A stretch of 64,000 bases of DNA. Origin: Bradyrhizobium tropiciagri (GTDB lineage: Bacteria; Pseudomonadota; Alphaproteobacteria; Rhizobiales; Xanthobacteraceae). The translations under genes and the position numbers were made by a program. The DNA is taken from contig NZ_JAFCKF010000004.1 of NCBI RefSeq assembly GCF_018130545.1, forward strand, positions 693,501 through 757,500, written 5' to 3'. Positions 55,871-64,000 of this stretch are shown here, one piece after another (within the stretch, counting starts at the first letter, position 1; each line of letters begins with the position of its first letter). Under the pieces are notes generated by a model. It had not been told where the DNA came from. It ran no database searches and saw nothing but the letters and a program-made list of their open reading frames with translations.

Positions 55871-57523
55871 ATGTGGAGTTTTCTCGAGCGTCTGTTGGAT
55901 TCGTCGACATTTTCGCCACACGGCATCTGCCTGTTGTGGGAGCCGGAACTGATCTGGCTCCATGTGATTTCAGACGCACTGATTGCCGCTTCGTATTTTT
56001 CGATCCCGTTTGCGCTCGCGATCCTGGTTTCCAAGCGGCGCGATTTCCAGTTCGGCTGGATGGCCTGGCCGTTCGCCACCTTCATCCTCGCCTGCGGCCT
56101 CACCCATGTGTTCTCGATCTACACGCTGTGGGTGCCGATCTACGGCCTCGAAGGCCTGCTCAAGGCGCTCACCGCAATCGCCTCGATCGTCACCGCGGTG
56201 CTGCTGTGGCCGCTGATCCCGAAGATCCTGGCGATCCCGAGCGAGGCGCAGCTGCGCGAGGCGCATGTCGCGCTCGCCGCGGAGGGACGGCAGCGCCAGC
56301 GCTCGGAATTCCTGCTCGAGCGGTTCCGCGAGGCCGAGGCCAATGAGAGCAAGATCCGCCAGGCGCAGAAGATGGAAGCGGTCGGCCAGCTCACCGGCGG
56401 CATCGCGCACGACTTCAACAACATCCTCACCGTCATCACCGGCACCATCGACATCCTGTCCGATGCGGTGACCCACAACCGGCAGCTGACCGAGATCACC
56501 GGCCTGATCCGCGACGCCGCCGATCGCGGCGCGTCGCTGACGCGACATCTGTTGGCGTTCGCGCGCAAGCAGCCGCTGCAACCGAGCGATGTCGACGTCA
56601 ATGCGCTGATGGTCGACACCATCGAGCTGCTGCGGCCGACCATCGGCGACCATGTCGACATCGACTTTCACCCGATGTCCGACCTGCCGCGCGCGCTGGT
56701 CGATTCCAACCAGCTCGTCACCGCGATCATCAACCTGGCGCTGAACGCCCGCGATGCCATGTCGAAGGGCGGCCGGCTCCGGATCGAGACCCGCACCGCC
56801 GAGCTGAAGCCATCAGACGTGCATGGCCATGACGGGCTTGCCGCCGGCGACTATGTCGCGATCGCGCTGATCGACAATGGCCAGGGCATTGCGGAGGCCG
56901 ATCTGGCAAAGGTGTTCGAGCCGTTCTTCACCACCAAGGATGTCGGCAAGGGCACCGGTCTCGGGCTCAGCATGGTCTACGGCTTCGTCAAGCAGTCCAA
57001 CGGCCACATCACGCTCGACAGCGAGCTCGGCCGTGGCACCAGGGTGATGCTCTATCTGCCGCGCGCAGCGGCGGTCTCGCCCGCCGCGGTGCCCGAGCGG
57101 CGGCAGCCGGACGTCCGCGGCGCGCAGGAGATCGTGCTTGTCGTCGAGGATGACAAGCTGGTGCGCTCCTACGTGCTGACGCAGATCGAGAGCCTCGGTT
57201 ACACGACGCTGTCGGCCAACAATGGCTCTGAAGCGCTCGGCGTGCTTGACAGCGGCGCGCCGATCGATCTGTTGTTCACCGACGTCATCATGCCCGGCGC
57301 GATGAACGGGCGCGACCTCGCCACCGAGGCGCTGAAGCGCCGTCCCGGTCTGCGCGTGCTGTTCACGTCGGGCTACACCGACGACGCGATCGACCAGGAC
57401 GGCAAGCTGGAGCAGGGCATCCTGTTCCTCGGAAAGCCCTACAGCCGGGCCCAGCTCGCCCGCATGCTGCGCGTTGCGCTGCGCGAGAAGGAGGCGCGGC
57501 TCGCGCAGGAGCCCGCGGAGTAG
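55871..57523 (+). CDS. Ethylene-receptor-like hybrid histidine kinase
   Basis: A 550-residue hybrid kinase. Residues 30-118 form three membrane helices that match the plant ethylene-binding domain. Asp35, Tyr42, Ile45, Pro46, Ile72, Cys75 and His79 correspond to Asp25, Tyr32, Ile35, Pro36, Ile62, Cys65 and His69 of Arabidopsis ETR1, all offset by exactly ten. The kinase follows a coiled coil: H-box [11 protein letters not shown] with phosphorylated His180, N-box ALNARDAM, and G-boxes DNGQGI and GTGLGL. The receiver at 420-535 has Asp471 and Lys522. There is no GAF domain, unlike in plants. The ATG at 55871 sits just after GGAGGGACCC. The domain suggests copper-dependent ethylene sensing; output genes are unknown. 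Confidence 0.9.
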   Translation: MWSFLERLLDSSTFSPHGICLLWEPELIWLHVISDALIAASYFSIPFALAILVSKRRDFQFGWMAWPFATFILACGLTHVFSIYTLWVPIYGLEGLLKALTAIASIVTAVLLWPLIPKILAIPSEAQLREAHVALAAEGRQRQRSEFLLERFREAEANESKIRQAQKMEAVGQLTGGIAHDFNNILTVITGTIDILSDAVTHNRQLTEITGLIRDAADRGASLTRHLLAFARKQPLQPSDVDVNALMVDTIELLRPTIGDHVDIDFHPMSDLPRALVDSNQLVTAIINLALNARDAMSKGGRLRIETRTAELKPSDVHGHDGLAAGDYVAIALIDNGQGIAEADLAKVFEPFFTTKDVGKGTGLGLSMVYGFVKQSNGHITLDSELGRGTRVMLYLPRAAAVSPAAVPERRQPDVRGAQEIVLVVEDDKLVRSYVLTQIESLGYTTLSANNGSEALGVLDSGAPIDLLFTDVIMPGAMNGRDLATEALKRRPGLRVLFTSGYTDDAIDQDGKLEQGILFLGKPYSRAQLARMLRVALREKEARLAQEPAE

Positions 57524-57567
57524 GCGCAGCTACGTGCCGGGTGCGAAGTCCGTAAACGCGTGGTTTC

Positions 57568-57700
57568 TTAGGGTACGGCGACCGGAGAAGCGCTTTTGCT
57601 CGAAGCGGCCGGCGCTGCATAGCCCTTCGAGTAGACCTTATTTTCAAGCAAAGTACGGAAGTGCATCATCAGTGCGAGGGTGTTGTCGACGAGTTCATCA
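57568..57700 (-). pseudogene. Possible 3' remnant of an unidentified gene
   Basis: On the minus strand, just before the truncated htpX, an open frame reads [22 protein letters not shown] followed by a Pro/Ala/Ser tail and a stop at 57568. It looks like a normal protein C-terminus. Its upstream part is lost where the htpX homology begins, at about 57700. I do not know the family. It may instead be a chance reading. Confidence 0.3.
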
Positions 57701-58284
57701 ATCTCAGCCGCGAGGAGCTCGCCGGCGTGATCGCGCACGAGCTCGCGCACATCAAGCACCATGACACGCTGACCATGACGATCACGGCGACGATCGCCGG
57801 TGCGATCTCGATGCTGGCGCAGTTCGGCATGTTCTTCGGCGGCAATCGCAACAACAACGGCCCCGGCATCATCGGCTCGATCGCGATGATGATCCTGGCG
57901 CCGCTCGGCGCCATGCTGGTGCAGATGGCGATCAGCCGCACCCGCGAATATGCCGCCGACAATTTCGGCGCGCGCATCGTCGGCCAGCCGATGTGGCTGG
58001 CGTCCGCGCTCGTCAAGATCGAGAACGCTTCGCACCAGGTGCCGAACATGGAGGCCGAGCGCAATCCGGCCACCGCGCATATGTTCATCATCAACCCGCT
58101 GTCGGGCCACGGCGTCGATAATCTGTTCGCCACCCATCCCTCGACCGCGAACCGCATCGCTGCACTCCAGCAGCTCGCCGCCGAGCTCGGCACCCAGACC
58201 GCGCCGCGTCCGGCCGGCACTCCGCCGCGCAGCCCGTGGGGCGGATCACAGGGCTCGTCGAGCCCGCGCGGCCCGTGGGGTTAG
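57661..58284 (+). pseudogene. htpX: 5'-truncated htpX (zinc metalloprotease remnant)
   Basis: The frame encodes about 190 residues matching the C-terminal two-thirds of HtpX, an inner-membrane quality-control protease. It keeps the zinc motif in [12 protein letters not shown], the third ligand Glu in REYAAD, and the strongly conserved [20 protein letters not shown] and [12 protein letters not shown]. HtpX of Rhizobiales is about 300 residues; the first roughly 120-130, with the two N-terminal membrane helices, are absent. Homology begins near LSREELAG (about 57700). Upstream text is unrelated. Without its N-terminus it is unlikely to work; a full copy probably exists elsewhere. Confidence 0.75.
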
Positions 58285-58300
58285 GGATCCTGGAGTAAGA

Positions 58301-58350
58301 GATCCTGAGGCCGAAGATGCTGAGGCCGAAGATGCTGAGGCTGAAGATGC
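58301..58350. repeat. 15-base tandem repeat, three copies plus part
   Basis: GATCCTGAGGCCGAA, GATGCTGAGGCCGAA and GATGCTGAGGCTGAA follow each other exactly, then GATGC. It lies between the htpX remnant and the carbamoyltransferase stop. Read in one frame it gives repeated Asp-Ala-Glu-Ala-Glu, but no gene covers it. Confidence 0.8.
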
Positions 58351-58358
58351 GGGCGAGG

Positions 58359-60035
58359 TCACGCTTTCGCCGTCAGCACCACGTCGTCCATGACCAGCGC
58401 GTCGATGCCGGACTTGCGGAACGTGACGATTGCATCCATGGGGGTGCAGACGATGGGCTCGCTGTCATTGAAGGACGTGTTGACGACGAGCGGCACGCCG
58501 GTCTTGGCATGGAAGCTGGAGATCAGTTCGTGAAAGCGCGGATTTGATTTGCGGCTGACGATCTGGACCCGGGCGCTGCCGTCGCGATGCACAACCGCCG
58601 GAATGAGATCGCGCCGATCGGGTTTGACCGGGCATGCAAACAGCATGAATGCGTGACTGGCGGTCGGCGCGCCGATCTCGAACCATTCCTCGGCATACTC
58701 GGCCAGCACGCTCGGCGCAAACGGCCGGAAATCCTCCCGGTGCTTGACCTTCTGATTGAGGATATCGCGCATGTCGGGCCGCCTGGGGTCGGCGAGCAGG
58801 GAGCGGTTGCCCAGCGCGCGTGGTCCGAACTCCATGCGGCCCTGGAACCAGGCGACGATCTTGCCGCTGGCGATCATGTCGGCGGCATCGCGCGCCGGGG
58901 ATCTGCTGCGCGTTGCTTTGAGCCCGGCCGACTTGACCGCTGCCAGAATGTCGCGCCGCTTGAATGCGGGGCCGAGATACGGCGTGTCGTTGCCGCGCTC
59001 GGGGGGACGCTTGTGCTTCGCGCAATGCACGGCAAAGGCGGCGCCGATCGCCGTGCCCGCGTCATGCGGCGCAGATGGGATGAACACATTCTTGAATTCA
59101 CCGGAACGCCTGACCAGTTCGTTGGTCACGCAATTGAGCGCGACGCCGCCGGCAAGGCACAGATTGTCCGATGGCACCCTGCGCTTGACGCGCCGGACGG
59201 CGGCGATGACCGCGGCATTCGTCGCCTCCTGCAACGCGGCCGCCATGTCGGCATGCCGCGGCAGGATTTCGCCGTCCTCATAGCGCACCGGGCCGAACAC
59301 GGCTTCCATTCTGGCGTAACGCTCCGGGCTGTTGCCGAGATAGGCCGGCGACACCCCGTAATTCACTTCGTCGGAACGCATGATCGATTGGAACTGCTGA
59401 CGATAGACCTCCGGATCGCCATAGGCCGCCAGGCCCATGACTTTCGAGGCGTCGTAATGCGAGAAGCCGAGATAGCCGCTGAACACCTCCCAGATGAAGC
59501 CGATCGAATGCGGATACTCGAAGGTCTCGACGTTCTGGATGCGACTGCCCGTGGCCTTTGCCAGCGAGGTACCCGCGGTCTCGCCGATTCCGTCGATGCT
59601 CAGGATCGCCGCGCGGTCGAAGCCCGACGGGAAGTAGGCGGATGCAGCGTGCGCCATATGATGCGGCACGAAATGCAGTCGCTGCCGCAGCGAGCGTCCA
59701 AACAGGTCGTCGATGGCGCCCGGCACCTGACCGAGCCGGAGCCGAAAGGTCTCCTCCAGCCGCGGGTCCCACCACTCGGCGCGATATCGCTTGCGGCGCT
59801 GCCCGGGATCGAACGAGTAGGCGACGTGATCGATATCGCGCGCGGTGAGCCCGGCGTGGCGCAGGCAAAACCGGATCGCGCGTACGGGGAGTTGATGCGG
59901 GTTGTCGAACTCGGCCGGCTTGCCGTGCTTGATGCGGTTGAACCGCTCTTCCTCGACCGCCACGATGAGCCTGCCGTCAACCAGCAGCGCGGCGGCGGAC
60001 TCGTGATACACCGAGTTGATCCCAAGGATGTTCAC
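58359..60035 (-). CDS. NodU/CmcH-family carbamoyltransferase
   Basis: A 558-residue carbamoyltransferase. The N-terminal ASKHA-type domain opens MNILGINSVYHESAAALLVDG, with metal-binding histidines in FVPHHMAHAASAYFPSGFD and the DGIGETAGTS segment. The C-terminal YrdC-like domain has FQGRMEFGPRALGNRSLLADPR, a family signature. It transfers a carbamoyl group from carbamoyl phosphate to a hydroxyl on a sugar or natural product. NodU carbamoylates Nod factors, but there are no other nod genes here, so the substrate is open (for example a surface glycan). Confidence 0.92.
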   Translation of the reverse strand: MNILGINSVYHESAAALLVDGRLIVAVEEERFNRIKHGKPAEFDNPHQLPVRAIRFCLRHAGLTARDIDHVAYSFDPGQRRKRYRAEWWDPRLEETFRLRLGQVPGAIDDLFGRSLRQRLHFVPHHMAHAASAYFPSGFDRAAILSIDGIGETAGTSLAKATGSRIQNVETFEYPHSIGFIWEVFSGYLGFSHYDASKVMGLAAYGDPEVYRQQFQSIMRSDEVNYGVSPAYLGNSPERYARMEAVFGPVRYEDGEILPRHADMAAALQEATNAAVIAAVRRVKRRVPSDNLCLAGGVALNCVTNELVRRSGEFKNVFIPSAPHDAGTAIGAAFAVHCAKHKRPPERGNDTPYLGPAFKRRDILAAVKSAGLKATRSRSPARDAADMIASGKIVAWFQGRMEFGPRALGNRSLLADPRRPDMRDILNQKVKHREDFRPFAPSVLAEYAEEWFEIGAPTASHAFMLFACPVKPDRRDLIPAVVHRDGSARVQIVSRKSNPRFHELISSFHAKTGVPLVVNTSFNDSEPIVCTPMDAIVTFRKSGIDALVMDDVVLTAKA

Positions 60036-60177
60036 CAGCGTCTCCCCCTACGCCTGGAGCCTTCCGTTCCGATGACATCGGAACGGGCAAGCGGCCCAAG
60101 CTGTCCGGAATAGTAAGGCGGTATCGAGGTTGCGCATCGAAGGCCAAAAGCCGCAGTTCGATCCGCTCGAAAACGCG

Positions 60178-61128
<951 letters not shown>

Positions 61129-61580
61129 GAGTCTTCTTTCGCTTGTTCTTGACGGGAGGCGCCGGACACTGAGGCAGATCGCCCTTGTTTGCAAGGCCTT
61201 GCGCCGGTTGGCATCGGTGCGCAACCAGAAGCAAACAGCGCTGCCTACCGAGGCAGCGCTGCGTATCAAATTTGCCGTGGAGGCCGTCAGCGTCATTCCA
61301 GCGGAATCGCTCGCCGTGCTGCTCGTACGTCAGGTCAGTCACGCTGCCCCTCAGGGCCGCATCGATTGACCCGGAGCGCAGGAATGCGATTTCATTTGCA
61401 CGACGTTTGATGTAGCTTGCACGGCGAGCTGCCACCGGTCACGCCGAATTCCGGAGAATGCGCGGCAGCGTCAATGGCCATCGGCAGGCCTTATGGTCTC
61501 ATTTTCAGTACGAAAAATCTTCTGCCTGGGTCGCGCCCGGGTGAGTGCCATTTTCATTCCAGCCAAATGGAGCAATTGCC
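61129..61580. other. Intergenic region with one hairpin
   Basis: About 450 bases between the divergent aldo/keto reductase and GYD genes. A perfect hairpin, CAGCGCTGCCT/AGGCAGCGCTG around ACCG, is at 61236-61261. No convincing gene; short open frames here show no family character or ribosome-binding site. It should contain promoters for both genes. Confidence 0.5.
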
Positions 61581-61916
61581 ATGCATTTCTGCTTCTCTGG
61601 TGAATACACCCCGCGTTCTCTCAACAACATCATGGAAAACCCGGGGACCAACCGGTACGAGGCCGCGAAGAAGCTGATCGAGGCGGCCGGCGGCAAATTG
61701 ATTTCGATGTACAGCATGTCGGCCGATGGCCCCGGCGTGATGGTGATCTTCGACGTGCCGGATCCGAGCTTCGCACCCGCGATCAGCGGCGTGGTCGTGG
61801 CGGCCGGCGCGATGCAGAATGTGCGGCTAGTCCGGCTGTTCACTCAGGATGAGATCAAGGTGGTACGTCAGCACGCAAGCAAGCTCAAGGCCGCCTACTC
61901 GCCGCCCGGCAGCTGA
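61581..61916 (+). CDS. GYD-domain protein
   Basis: A 111-residue protein of the GYD family, small alpha-beta barrels found in many soil bacteria. It begins HFCFSGEYTPRSLNNIMENPGTNRYEAAKKLIEAAGGKL and continues GPGVMVIFDVPDPSFAPAISG and VRLVRLFTQDEI. Family members have no proven function. The ATG at 61581 gives the typical head and is preferred to a start 12 codons upstream. It is a single gene before a stretch of remnants. Confidence 0.87.
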   Translation: MHFCFSGEYTPRSLNNIMENPGTNRYEAAKKLIEAAGGKLISMYSMSADGPGVMVIFDVPDPSFAPAISGVVVAAGAMQNVRLVRLFTQDEIKVVRQHASKLKAAYSPPGS

Positions 61917-62223
61917 CAGAGCGGACGACCGAGAACCGCAAGTGATCTGACGACTGCTGTCACTCTCGCGCGGCGGCGCTTTCTGGCGTGCCGCGCGGAG
62001 ACGGGGGCCGTTGCGCGCCACTGATCCGGGGCGCCGTCAACGGATGGGCCGTAGCTCAGGCGGATGTCGCGCGCGCATGCTGGCTCGCATAGCCCCGGCC
62101 GGTTGTGCCGTCGCCCGACGTCCGCCACCTCGTGCCGCATTGGCCTGGCGCGACGACGAGACGTGTCGTCCGCTCAGGCGGGCGGTGTGTCCAGGTAGAG
62201 GCGATGCGGCGCGCAGAAGGGCT

Positions 62224-62331
62224 GAAATAAAAGAACGCTACACCGAGGACTGCGTGCTGTACGGCCCGCCCGGTACCTTTGGGACCAGCAGCGGCCCTGA
62301 AAAATCTGCCGCGTCGCGTGAAATGAAGTAG
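62224..62331 (+). pseudogene. Fragment of a SnoaL/NTF2-like protein gene
   Basis: A reading frame encodes ERYTEDCVLYGPPGTFGTSSG, which matches the core of SnoaL-like proteins (the usual form is YTEDCVLY-PPGTF-G). The text before and after has no more of the domain. No start codon or ribosome-binding site fits. I read it as a leftover piece of a lost gene. Confidence 0.5.
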
Positions 62332-62497
62332 AGAGTGCGGTGTATGTAGAGACGTTGCCGGTCAGTGCTCCGAGCGGCTAGTCGAAGGGCTGGCTTGGGG
62401 TTTGCGGGGCTGGGATCTGAAGTTGCATCACTCGGTTACGATTTCAGGCGGCGCCGCGCTGGCGGCGCGCACGAGATGGCCTGTTCGTCTTGTCCGG
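62332..62497. other. Non-coding or decayed stretch
   Basis: The 580 bases from 61917 to 62497, apart from the SnoaL-like fragment, show no full gene. Frames are open in places because of high G+C but carry no motif. This agrees with loss of genes in the area. Confidence 0.4.
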
Positions 62498-62959
62498 ATG
62501 GCGTACGGTCTCGCAATCGCTTGCTCCCTCAATGGCTTCACGCCGCAACGGGCGGCGGCGCAGGTGCCGTTCTCGCCGTTTCAACCGGTGCGACAAAGAG
62601 AGACTGCCAAACCGCTTGCGCGCGACGTCAACGGTCCGCCGACGGTGAGCCAGCGGCTCGACGGCACCGCGTTCTTTGTCGATGATCTCGGCCACATGCT
62701 GACCGCGCGTCATGCGGTCGCGGACTGCGCCCGTATCATCGTGAACAAGGAGGGCCGGTCCGTCGCGGCGCGCGTGGTGCGCGCCTGGCTCAATCCGGAC
62801 GGCACCGTCGAGCGCGTCACGTTTCCTGCGTTCGATGACGCCGGCGCGACCGAGGACCTGCGCACCATCCTGAAGCGCGGCAATGTCGGCGAGGCGCCGC
62901 CGCCGGAGATGTTGCAGCCGCTGAACCTGCGCTTCTCGCTCAATCTGCGTAAGCCCTGA
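62498..62959 (+). CDS. Chimeric remnant: trypsin-like head fused to TonB-like tail
   Basis: A 153-residue exported protein in two unrelated parts. After a signal peptide (MAYGLAIACSLNG to AAAQ) comes the start of a trypsin-like protease domain: DGTAFFVDDLGHMLTARHAVADC, with the catalytic histidine. It stops after about 45 residues of the domain. At about 62783 the text switches to a TonB/energy-transducer-like C-terminus: AWLNPDGTVERVTFPAFDD then LQPLNLRFSLNLRKP. The catalytic Asp and Ser are absent, so it cannot be a protease. It may be an in-frame deletion fusion, expressed or not. Confidence 0.55.
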   Translation: MAYGLAIACSLNGFTPQRAAAQVPFSPFQPVRQRETAKPLARDVNGPPTVSQRLDGTAFFVDDLGHMLTARHAVADCARIIVNKEGRSVAARVVRAWLNPDGTVERVTFPAFDDAGATEDLRTILKRGNVGEAPPPEMLQPLNLRFSLNLRKP

Positions 62960-62964
62960 GCGGT

Positions 62965-63238
62965 TGGTAGCGCTCGCGAAGCGAGAGCCCGAAATCCATC
63001 GAGCGGTATTTCGCGCCAAGCTGCACGGAATGCTGGACAAACTCGCCGTCGTCCCGGCTAGGGCCGGGACCCATTACCCCAAATGCGCGTTGTTGCGCGA
63101 TGTTGGGGTCACAATTTCGTTCACGATGAAATGCGGTAGTTAGGGATCCCTTGGCCTTCGCTAGGACGACAACGAAGAGTCCCGTTTGCAATGTCCGCCG
63201 CGAAGTATGGGTCCCTGCTTTCGCGGGGACGACGCATG
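62965..63238. repeat. Cluster of decayed palindromic repeats
   Basis: GCGAAGCGAGAGCCCGAAATCCATC near 62976 matches half of the element at 11404-11521. Then GTCGTCCCGGCTAGGGCCGGGACCCAT (about 63051) and TATGGGTCCCTGCTTTCGCGGGGACGACG (about 63206) form arms of another type. It fills the 290 bases before the HiPIP gene. Confidence 0.6.
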
Positions 63239-63249
63239 GGGTGAGCACC

Positions 63250-63507
63250 ATGGCCAAACAACAACCCGGTCGTTCGCGCCGCACTTTCATCGGCACTGCC
63301 ATCGCCGGACTTCCCGCAACCCTTCTGCTGCACAGTGCCTGCGCCTCCGACAAGATGACAAAACCGCAGGCCGAATATCAGGACACGCCGAACGGCATCT
63401 ACTCCTGCGGCCTGTGCACGCTGTTCGTCGCGCCCGACGGCTGCAAGGTGGTCGAGGGTGTCGTCAGCAAGGACGGCTGGTGCAAGGCCTTTGCTCCGGT
63501 GGATTGA
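63250..63507 (+). CDS. High-potential iron-sulfur protein (HiPIP)
   Basis: An 85-residue Tat-exported protein. The signal has twin arginines (SRRTFIGTAIAGLPATLL, cleaved near residue 32). The mature part has four cysteines, in SCGLCTLFV, PDGCKVV and GWCKAF, giving C-x2-C-x8-C-x12-C with the final Gly-Trp-Cys of the HiPIP family. It should bind a 4Fe-4S cluster at high potential and carry electrons in the periplasm. The ATG at 63250 is chosen for the signal. It has no obvious redox partner nearby. Confidence 0.85.
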   Translation: MAKQQPGRSRRTFIGTAIAGLPATLLLHSACASDKMTKPQAEYQDTPNGIYSCGLCTLFVAPDGCKVVEGVVSKDGWCKAFAPVD

Positions 63508-63511
63508 GTTA

Positions 63512-63532
63512 CCCTCCCCTTCCAGGGGAGGA
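63512..63532. terminator. Hairpin between HiPIP and ScfR-type genes
   Basis: CCTCCCCT (63513-63520) pairs with AGGGGAGG (63524-63531) around a 3-base loop in the 38-base gap between two convergent stops. It is a likely shared terminator; no clear T-run follows. Confidence 0.55.
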
Positions 63533-63545
63533 TAAGAAAACCAGC

Positions 63546-64000
63546 CTACAGCTCCCGCGCATTCGAGAATGCGAACGACGATACCCGCCGCGTGGTTTCG
63601 TCGAGGATCAGGGTGCGCGTGATCGGCGGCTCGGCGCGCTGGCTGCAATTCTCGCGCTCGCAGAGCCGGCAGTTGACGCCGATCGGGGTGCCCTCGACCT
63701 TCTCCAGATCCATGCCGGTCGCATAGACGAGCTTGGCTGCATGACGGATCTCGCAGCCGAGCCCGATCGCAAAGCGCGGCTGCGGCTGCGGATAGGGCGC
63801 CACCGGCCTTCGCACCATTTGCGCGATCGAGAAGTAGCGCGTGCCGTCCGGCAGCTCGATCACCTGGCTGAGCAGGCGGTCCGGCATATCGAAGGTCGAA
63901 TGCACGTTCCAGAGCGGGCAGGTGCCGCCGAATTTGGAGAACGGGAAGGTGCCGGAGGAAAACCGTTTCGACACGTTGCCGGCATTGTCGACGCGCAGCA
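63546..64000 (-). CDS. ScfR-type regulator, C-terminal part (runs off the edge)
   Basis: About 151 residues of the C-terminal domain of the short-chain fatty acyl-CoA regulator family (XRE helix-turn-helix plus DUF2083). The frame stays open to the window end, so the N-terminal DNA-binding part lies outside. Marks are FSKFGGTCPLWNVHSTF, then GLGCEIRHAAKLVYATG and NCRLCERENCSQR, with four cysteines that could hold metal. Relatives such as RamB, ScfR and PrpC-type regulators control propionate and acetate use. The stop is a TAG at 63546. Confidence 0.88.
   Translation of the reverse strand, partial: LRVDNAGNVSKRFSSGTFPFSKFGGTCPLWNVHSTFDMPDRLLSQVIELPDGTRYFSIAQMVRRPVAPYPQPQPRFAIGLGCEIRHAAKLVYATGMDLEKVEGTPIGVNCRLCERENCSQRAEPPITRTLILDETTRRVSSFAFSNAREL

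Noticed and set aside
58301-58350. Possible short CRISPR or attachment site
   Set aside because: Direct tandem copies with no spacers and no integrase nearby.
62041-62110. tRNA-like text (GGGCCGTAGCTCAGGCGG)
   Set aside because: The D-arm-like words are not followed by an anticodon arm or by a TPsiC arm with GTTCGAATC, and the acceptor stem has no partner. It is chance similarity.

Overview
The window is high-GC alphaproteobacterial DNA and most resembles the Bradyrhizobium/Rhodopseudomonas group (Nitrobacteraceae). This rests on the gene families present: a Rhizobiales-type glycerol ABC operon, a four-gene fatty-acid oxidation operon, a NodU-family carbamoyltransferase, TadE/TadG, and a ScfR-type regulator. 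It also rests on at least seven kinds of palindromic intergenic repeat that I associate with that group. I assign the taxon by recognition, not by a search. I found no rRNA, tRNA, CRISPR array, transposase, integrase or prophage gene.

Layout. 0-5.4 kb: hemE, a tiny conserved protein, a PilZ protein, an orphan tadE-tadG pair and a LysR regulator. 5.4-15.4 kb: slyX/trhO, gamma-glutamyltransferase-like protein, FKBP isomerase, a D-2-hydroxyacid dehydrogenase, CsbD, a His-rich cupin, a crotonase, a Tat-exported amidohydrolase divergent from a Tat-exported alpha/beta hydrolase, and two VOC proteins. 15.5-19.7 kb: a FecR-domain protein with a (Thr-Pro)n-linked beta-barrel partner, a PMT-family glycosyltransferase and an OmpA-like protein. 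20-28.7 kb: a YcaQ-like winged-helix glycosylase, an MFS transporter, an RND efflux adaptor/pump/TetR operon with a palindromic operator, and a flavin reductase. 28.9-36.6 kb: an exported SMP-30 protein, then an overlapping beta-oxidation operon (acyl-CoA dehydrogenase, thiolase, bifunctional hydratase/dehydrogenase, thioesterase). 37-47.8 kb: a HAD phosphatase, glpR, two membrane ORFs, glpD and the glpSTPQUV glycerol uptake operon, closed by a strong terminator. 47.9-55.7 kb: a hypothetical protein, a TPR protein, a divergent FAD monooxygenase/MarR pair, an Old Yellow Enzyme/SDR/DUF1993 group and an MltB-type lytic transglycosylase. 55.8-64 kb: a hybrid histidine kinase with a plant-type ethylene-binding domain, a 5'-truncated htpX, a carbamoyltransferase, an aldo/keto reductase, a GYD protein, a stretch of gene remnants, a HiPIP-like ferredoxin, and the 3' part of a ScfR-type regulator running off the right edge.

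The best-supported whole system is glycerol use. GlpR is the likely repressor, with clustered TTTCGYTTT half-sites just before glpD. GlpSTPQUV imports glycerol and GlpD oxidises glycerol 3-phosphate. The kinase glpK is not in the window. The two ATPases look complementary: GlpS has a good signature motif but no H-loop histidine, and GlpT has the histidine but a degenerate signature. The most unusual single gene is the hybrid kinase at 55871-57523. All seven ethylene-receptor residues I could compare are present at the spacing found in Arabidopsis ETR1.
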